NCBI RefSeq assembly: GCF_001723175.1
Contig: NC_064650.1
Span: 5,270,001 to 5,334,000, forward strand
DNA from: Penicillium oxalicum
Taxonomy: Eukaryota > Ascomycota > Eurotiomycetes > Eurotiales > Aspergillaceae
Direction: 5' to 3'
DNA length: 64,000 bases
Below are positions 59,366-64,000 of the stretch, one piece after another. Position 1 is the first letter of the stretch. The number at the start of each line of letters is the position of its first letter. The notes under the pieces were generated by a model. It searched no databases. It saw only the letters and a list, made by a program, of their open reading frames with translations, and was not told the DNA's origin. The translations under genes and the position numbers were made by a program.

Positions 59366-61899
59366 GATGTATTAGATGTGAGGAGATTTGCGGAAGAGGA
59401 GTGCAGTGATGAGCCAGAGGGTGAGGGTATCTTGCAAGATAATCAAAAGCAACGTGGTGAATGTTCAATTGCTGCAAAAGAGAAGTAAAAGATAAAAGAA
59501 AAAAGTCTTCAAGATCGAGGACGGGCACTATTTCAAGGCGGCCCAGCAGACATTAAAACTTCGACCCCAACAGTCTCCCCTCATCCACGACACGCCTCGT
59601 CCCCATCGATGGAGACCCTGAACGTAAACCCACCTCGCCTGGATCCAAGCACTGCCTGTGAGTTTCGGTGATGTTCCATGATCGACTCTACGCCAACCCA
59701 ATCACATCCAAGCTCGTAGAAGCCGCGGAAATGACGTGGGAATTTCCGAGCTTGCGGAGACGCGCGGCGGGACTAGTTGCCCATGGATTGTCCCCACTTG
59801 CCCCTCACCACGTGAAGTTCTGCCATCTGAACGTACCTGGGCATATCCAGTAGTAAAGTACAGTTTGCTCGGAGAATCTATATATACTCTTCGATGAAGA
59901 GGACTCAGATCAGGGTCTTTATCTTTCGGATTTCTCTCCAATGCCAACTGATTATCGTGTTCCAGGTTGAATTCATATGGACGTACACCAATCTTCAATT
60001 GACGGCTAAGATACCGTCACCAAATCATGTTACCGTTCTGACGCAATTCCCTAGAGCCTACCTCGAAAACTACTTCGTGTACCAGAAACTCGACTATAGT
60101 GCTACTAGTACAGTGACAGTACTGCCCGTGTCACATTCATCCACGAGCTCATTCGATGGATCGGGTACGAGTATGTGCATGGCAGCCATGAATCTTCAAA
60201 CGCTATACATTAGGCACTGTTCACATTTCAGGAAGTCCACTTCCCTGACAAGATCTCAAATCATCTCCCGCCGTGAAGAAACAACAATTCAAACTCTGTA
60301 TATTTCATCTCCATCTCCTTCCCCAGGCACCGAGCCACAGGACCACTTCTCCAGTCCAGCATTTGACTCGGATGGCTCATCCTAGCCCTACGCTTTCCCA
60401 TGCACTGACAACCAAGCAAATATATTCAACGACGTAGACTAAACGAGCTCCAAGACCTTCCCTTCCTTCTCACGCCCTTTACCTTTCCCTTTTGACTCCC
60501 GTCATGACAATCCCGCGGATCGCGTTTGAACTCTTGAGTCGGGAGTTCTGCATACCTTCAAGTGGCCGACACGCCGCGCCGGGCGAACCCGCACTTGCCG
60601 AGTATGGGAACCTTCAATGGATCATGTTCCTCAGCAATTAGTCAGCTGAAGGAAATGGATCCATGGAGTGGATACCAGGGCTAATGTGAAGAGTGGAAGC
60701 CACCTCCAACTGCCGTCACGAGTGGTGGCTCGAGCGCCGACCATTTCGACTGAACTGGACTGGGTGGACGGCGGAAATCCAGGCCGGGGGTTGGAGGAAT
60801 TGACTTGAAAAGTGCACGACGCTGAATACTCTACCAGCACTGTAGAAATGCACTCACTACCGACTCTGCCGATGAACAGACCAAGTCGAGCAAGGATGAG
60901 CGTGAATGGAAGCCTCTCCCGAATATATTTATCTGGGCTGAGCAGCTCCGTTTTTCGACAAAAAGTATTACTGGCTTCCATCAAAATTTTACCAAGTCCT
61001 GGCCTAACTGCTGGGAAATGAAAGGTTTTGATGCTACCTATCCAGCGGGGCCTTTCTACATATATACGAATGTGTGAGCGTTTCCGGATACAAAGATCGG
61101 GAGACATGCACCCGTGGATTTCCACGAGGACGCAGGGCACTTGCCGGAGAACACGTGGAGATGAGGATGAGACCTCTCAGTGATGATTAGTAATTTATGA
61201 TTTTTGATTTAATTAGTGAGTACCAGACAGCCCTGTCCCGATCTGGTTAAATCTTCGCGTGTCGGTGGTACCTGAACCTACTTGGGTGCCAATGGCGCCA
61301 CACGATCATGATCCTCGAGCTGTCACTTACGGCTGACGATGGACATCCGGGAGCATGAAAAACGAAACATCGGGGGATTGATCCTCTGAGATTGAAAAAG
61401 AAAAAAGGTCCAAAATTATCCATTTGCCATTAAGTCTTAAAAACAATTCATCCCGATCATTATCATCGGATAACATCAATATGCAAAATATTGCATCCCA
61501 TCACAAGCAGCCCTGACCCGACCCACCACCATCAAGTGTCATATGCATCGAAAAGAAATGGAATAACATCGCGATGGTCTCCCAGTGGGGCACAGCATCA
61601 ATCATGTAGCAGGGTACACCCCCTTGAGTCCCTTATTATCACATCATAGAAAAACACCATCGAGATCATTTCCTGATCCATGGTATCACACCATCACCGA
61701 TATTGCATCGATCACCAAGTTGTAGAAGAGGTATCAAGGCAGGCAGGAAAGACAGTGGTTGAAATCAAAACGAGCAAGGGAGAAAAAAGAAGAAAAGAAA
61801 AGAACAAGAATAGAGAGCACCTCTCCCAAAGGAGGAATTATGGGATCTGTGCTTGCGGGTGTGGTCATCATCATGATCATCATCGTCAGCGGATCCTAC
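59366..61899. other. Gene-poor region
   Basis: 2.5 kb between the DLH start and the Ytp1-like stop. Frames of 160-170 codons at 59894-60385 (plus) and 60631-61140 (minus) show no domain, no intron-consistent joining and no family resemblance. AT-rich patches lie near 61180-61215 and 61430-61500. I see nothing that can be supported as a gene or RNA. Confidence 0.5.
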
Positions 61900-63830
61900 T
61901 CAGGGAAATCGGAATCCGAGTTGCGGTCGGTGCTCGCGCTTCACAGCCCATGCCTTCAGCGCGATGAAGCTGATCTCGAGTGCCATGATAAAAGCGGTGA
62001 AACCCATGCCCACGGTAAAGGTGAACATGGCGTCCACCTCGTAGTACTCCATAGCCTCGATGACATTGCGCGTGCTCAGCATGAAGATCAAACCGCCCGA
62101 CATCAGGCAGAAGGAGGCGACAATCTCGGTGGGTGGTCGAGCCGGCAGATACGAGGTAGGCGGGCGCAAGAACAGCAGGACATAGGTCATGCCACGAGCG
62201 AGAGAGAAGCCCATCAACATGTTACCCCACTGCTTGTGGACCATGGTCGATGTCATGCTGGTCTGGTGGTGCGAGCCCATCATCATTCCTAGCAGCAGGA
62301 TGATCAGTGCAGGCATTGGGTTCAAAGAGACTCCTTGCGACTTGGGAGTCTGCCAGTTCTCATCGCGAGTGATGTGCGCGGGAGTGCGGAGAATAGTATT
62401 GTTCAGAGCTTCGCGGATCCGTGTGGACTCGAAGAGCATACCGACCTAGTGGAAGGGCAGAAGAGAAAAATATTAGTTCCAAGTCTCTCGTTTGCCCACA
62501 TTTAAGCGATCTGGAGCCTTTCTCTTACCAGGCCACCGCCGAAAAACATAATCGAGATGGAGACGTGCTCCAAGTCAGTCGCGGACCAAACACCGTCGTT
62601 GCTTGCCAAGTGTTCGAGGAAGACGTTGGTGATCCCGTACAGGAAGATCACAAAGCACTCGGTAAATTCGCCCGTGGGCACCTTGGCCTTCCAACCCACC
62701 ACGGACGCTGGGGGCTTCTTGTTCCACGCCCATCCCAAGTCGGCCCAGCAGCCAACATAGCGGCCCAGAGTAAGGACTCCATACCAGAAGAAGATCCCTC
62801 CCTTGATGAAGTGAGCCAGCCCGTTGAACACTTCACGATCACGCATAATTCCACCGTACGTCACCGCACCGGTGGCGATAGCGACAAAGCCGAAGGGTAG
62901 AATGATGCGGTCAACCACATTGTACACTCCATTGAAGGCGCGCAGAACGCGGCTGGAGACCAGCCCCGGAACGCGCTTGGACAAGAAGCGGTCCATGACA
63001 GTGTTGTGTAACCATCCATGCGCTGGGGTGGGTTGGACAGGCAGCTCCTCCTCGGGCTTTTCAAATCCATCGTCGCATTCCAATGGCGATCCAAACGAGG
63101 AAGAGCTCGAGTTGTGAGTGGGAGAACCCGGCTCAGTACCCTGGCCGCTGTCTCTTGACCAGCGGTACCCGTGTGTCGCATGCGCCGGGAAGGTGTGTTC
63201 GTGCTCTTCCGTTGCAACGGGCAAGAAAGTCGCCTGCTCGTAGGACACTTTTTCTGAGGACGATTCGCCGCGTCCAGCATAAGCGAAGATGAGAGCCAGG
63301 ACCACCTGAGCACCGAAGACCCAGGTTACAATCCAGCCAATCTTGTGGTGCGCATTGTTCTCGTAGAGGTCCGGAGTCTGGCTGTTGTAGATGATTCCAG
63401 CGAGTACGCCAACCCCATTAACCACGAGAAAGAAAAATTGCGATGGCAAAGCCAGTCTGGATCGTGCCACACTGAGCATCACAGCTATCGCGAAGCTCGT
63501 CAACACACGCGTTCTTTATTTCAAGATCGACGACGCGAAGATCATTTTGCTGTCTTGCTTACCTGCTGGAAGAACAATGCACCACGCCAACATCATCAGC
63601 GCGATGTGCGCCATGATTGCGGTGGTGTGTTTACTGTACGCAAAGTAACTCATGGGACCATCATCACCATGAGGCGTCGTTGGCGCCGACGACGTTATCG
63701 CCGCGGCGCCAGCACCCATGCTCATGTCCATGTCCATGTCCATGTGCTCATCATCTCCATGCGGTACCGCTGTCGCCAGACACGCGAGGACTGTGACTGC
63801 GACAGCAGCGCGACAAGCTATAGATCGCAT
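61900..63830 (-). CDS. Ytp1-family multipass membrane protein (DUF2427 + Ytp1 C-terminal domain)
   Basis: Three exons, 63830-63563, 63484-62529 and 62445-61900, give 589 aa. A cleavable signal peptide (about 1-21, MRSIACRAAVAVTVLACLATA) is followed by a His/Met/Asp-rich segment (about 24-40, HGDDEHMDMDMDMSMG) that could bind copper. The DUF2427 domain (about 60-165) has four helices in a cytochrome-b561-like arrangement, with HTTAIMAHIALMMLAWCIV and GIIYNSQTPDLYENNAHHKIGW. A Ser/Glu-rich loop follows (about 180-240). The C-terminal Ytp1 domain (about 265-580) has many helices with conserved HFIKGGIFFWYGVLTLGRY, FLEHL and MGMMMGSHHQT-like His residues. Yeast YTP1 has no established function. 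A metal or haem role is inferred from the His and Met positions. Confidence 0.88.
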
Positions 63831-64000
63831 TGCGCCGGTGGAAAAGAAGGTAGTTTTTTTTGCCCCAGCTCGCAAGTCCCGAACTATAAACTATCTCAGA
63901 AGAGACGACGACCTGCCACCGTCTACAACAGAAATAGATTCAAAAGATGGCAGCGACAAGGATGAGTAAGAGTCGTCAACGGAACCCCGGGGGCTTTTTC
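63831..64000. other. Right edge, upstream of the Ytp1-family gene
   Basis: 170 bp of 5' flank of the Ytp1-family gene up to the window end. No gene is visible. Confidence 0.5.

Noticed and set aside
60631..61140. 169-codon reverse frame in the gene-poor region
   Set aside because: It has no family resemblance and several overlapping alternatives, so it is probably chance.

Overview
The window is a piece of nuclear chromosome from a filamentous ascomycete, most likely of the Aspergillus/Penicillium group (Eurotiales). The signs are short introns (about 50-120 bp, mostly GTANGT or GTGAGT donors with CTAAC/CTAAT-type branch sites), CT-rich promoter tracts, and fungal forms of single-copy housekeeping proteins such as Skn7, XprF/HxkC-like hexokinase, Ytp1, Gep3, Mrp49 and Rbd2. 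I reconstructed 28 protein genes by joining exons across introns by hand. Every joined frame closes to a whole number of codons. I saw no convincing tRNA, rRNA, transposon, CRISPR or virus-derived sequence. UTRs, transcription starts and poly(A) sites were not determined.

Layout, left to right. 0.9-10.1 kb (minus strand): an Ariadne-type RBR ubiquitin ligase, eIF2B epsilon (GCD6), and the response regulator SKN7. 10.1-13.4 kb: a 3.3-kb divergent intergenic region between SKN7 and a mitochondrial Prx5-type peroxiredoxin (13.4 kb, plus). 15.7-17.8 kb: epsin (plus). 19.0-21.4 kb: head-to-head NIF3 (minus) and mitochondrial BolA (plus). 21.9-26.5 kb (minus): a catalytically degenerate hexokinase-like protein and anthranilate synthase I (TRP2). 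27.2 kb: a fungal coiled-coil protein of unknown function (plus). 29.0-31.2 kb: a LisH/WD40 corepressor (minus). 34.1 kb: a TMEM115-like Golgi protein (plus). 35.9-40.9 kb: head-to-head mitoribosomal Mrp49 (minus) and cytosolic leucyl-tRNA synthetase (plus). 41.4-45.7 kb: Gep3 GTPase and Sde2 (minus), then ribosomal protein eS10 (plus). 46.2-50.9 kb (minus): an M20 carbamoyl-amidase, a 180-aa membrane protein, and a methyltransferase with a histidine-rich insert. 52.0-53.3 kb: proteasome subunit Rpn9 (plus). 53.5-63.8 kb (minus): GPI transamidase subunit GAA1, rhomboid protease Rbd2, a dienelactone hydrolase and a Ytp1-family membrane protein.

There is no biosynthetic cluster or mobile island. 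The themes are housekeeping: translation and ribosome supply (GCD6, LeuRS, Mrp49, eS10, Sde2, Gep3), protein turnover and membrane biogenesis (RBR ligase, Rpn9, Rbd2, GAA1, TMEM115, epsin), and oxidative stress (SKN7 beside a peroxiredoxin). Three divergent or upstream regions of translation genes carry the palindrome TCACGTGA, which suggests a shared bHLH input. The least ordinary items are the His-rich methyltransferase, the hexokinase homologue with a broken phosphate-binding motif, the ribosomal-protein start codon split by an intron, two 17-nt microexons, and a perfect 11-bp inverted repeat in the SKN7/peroxiredoxin intergenic region.
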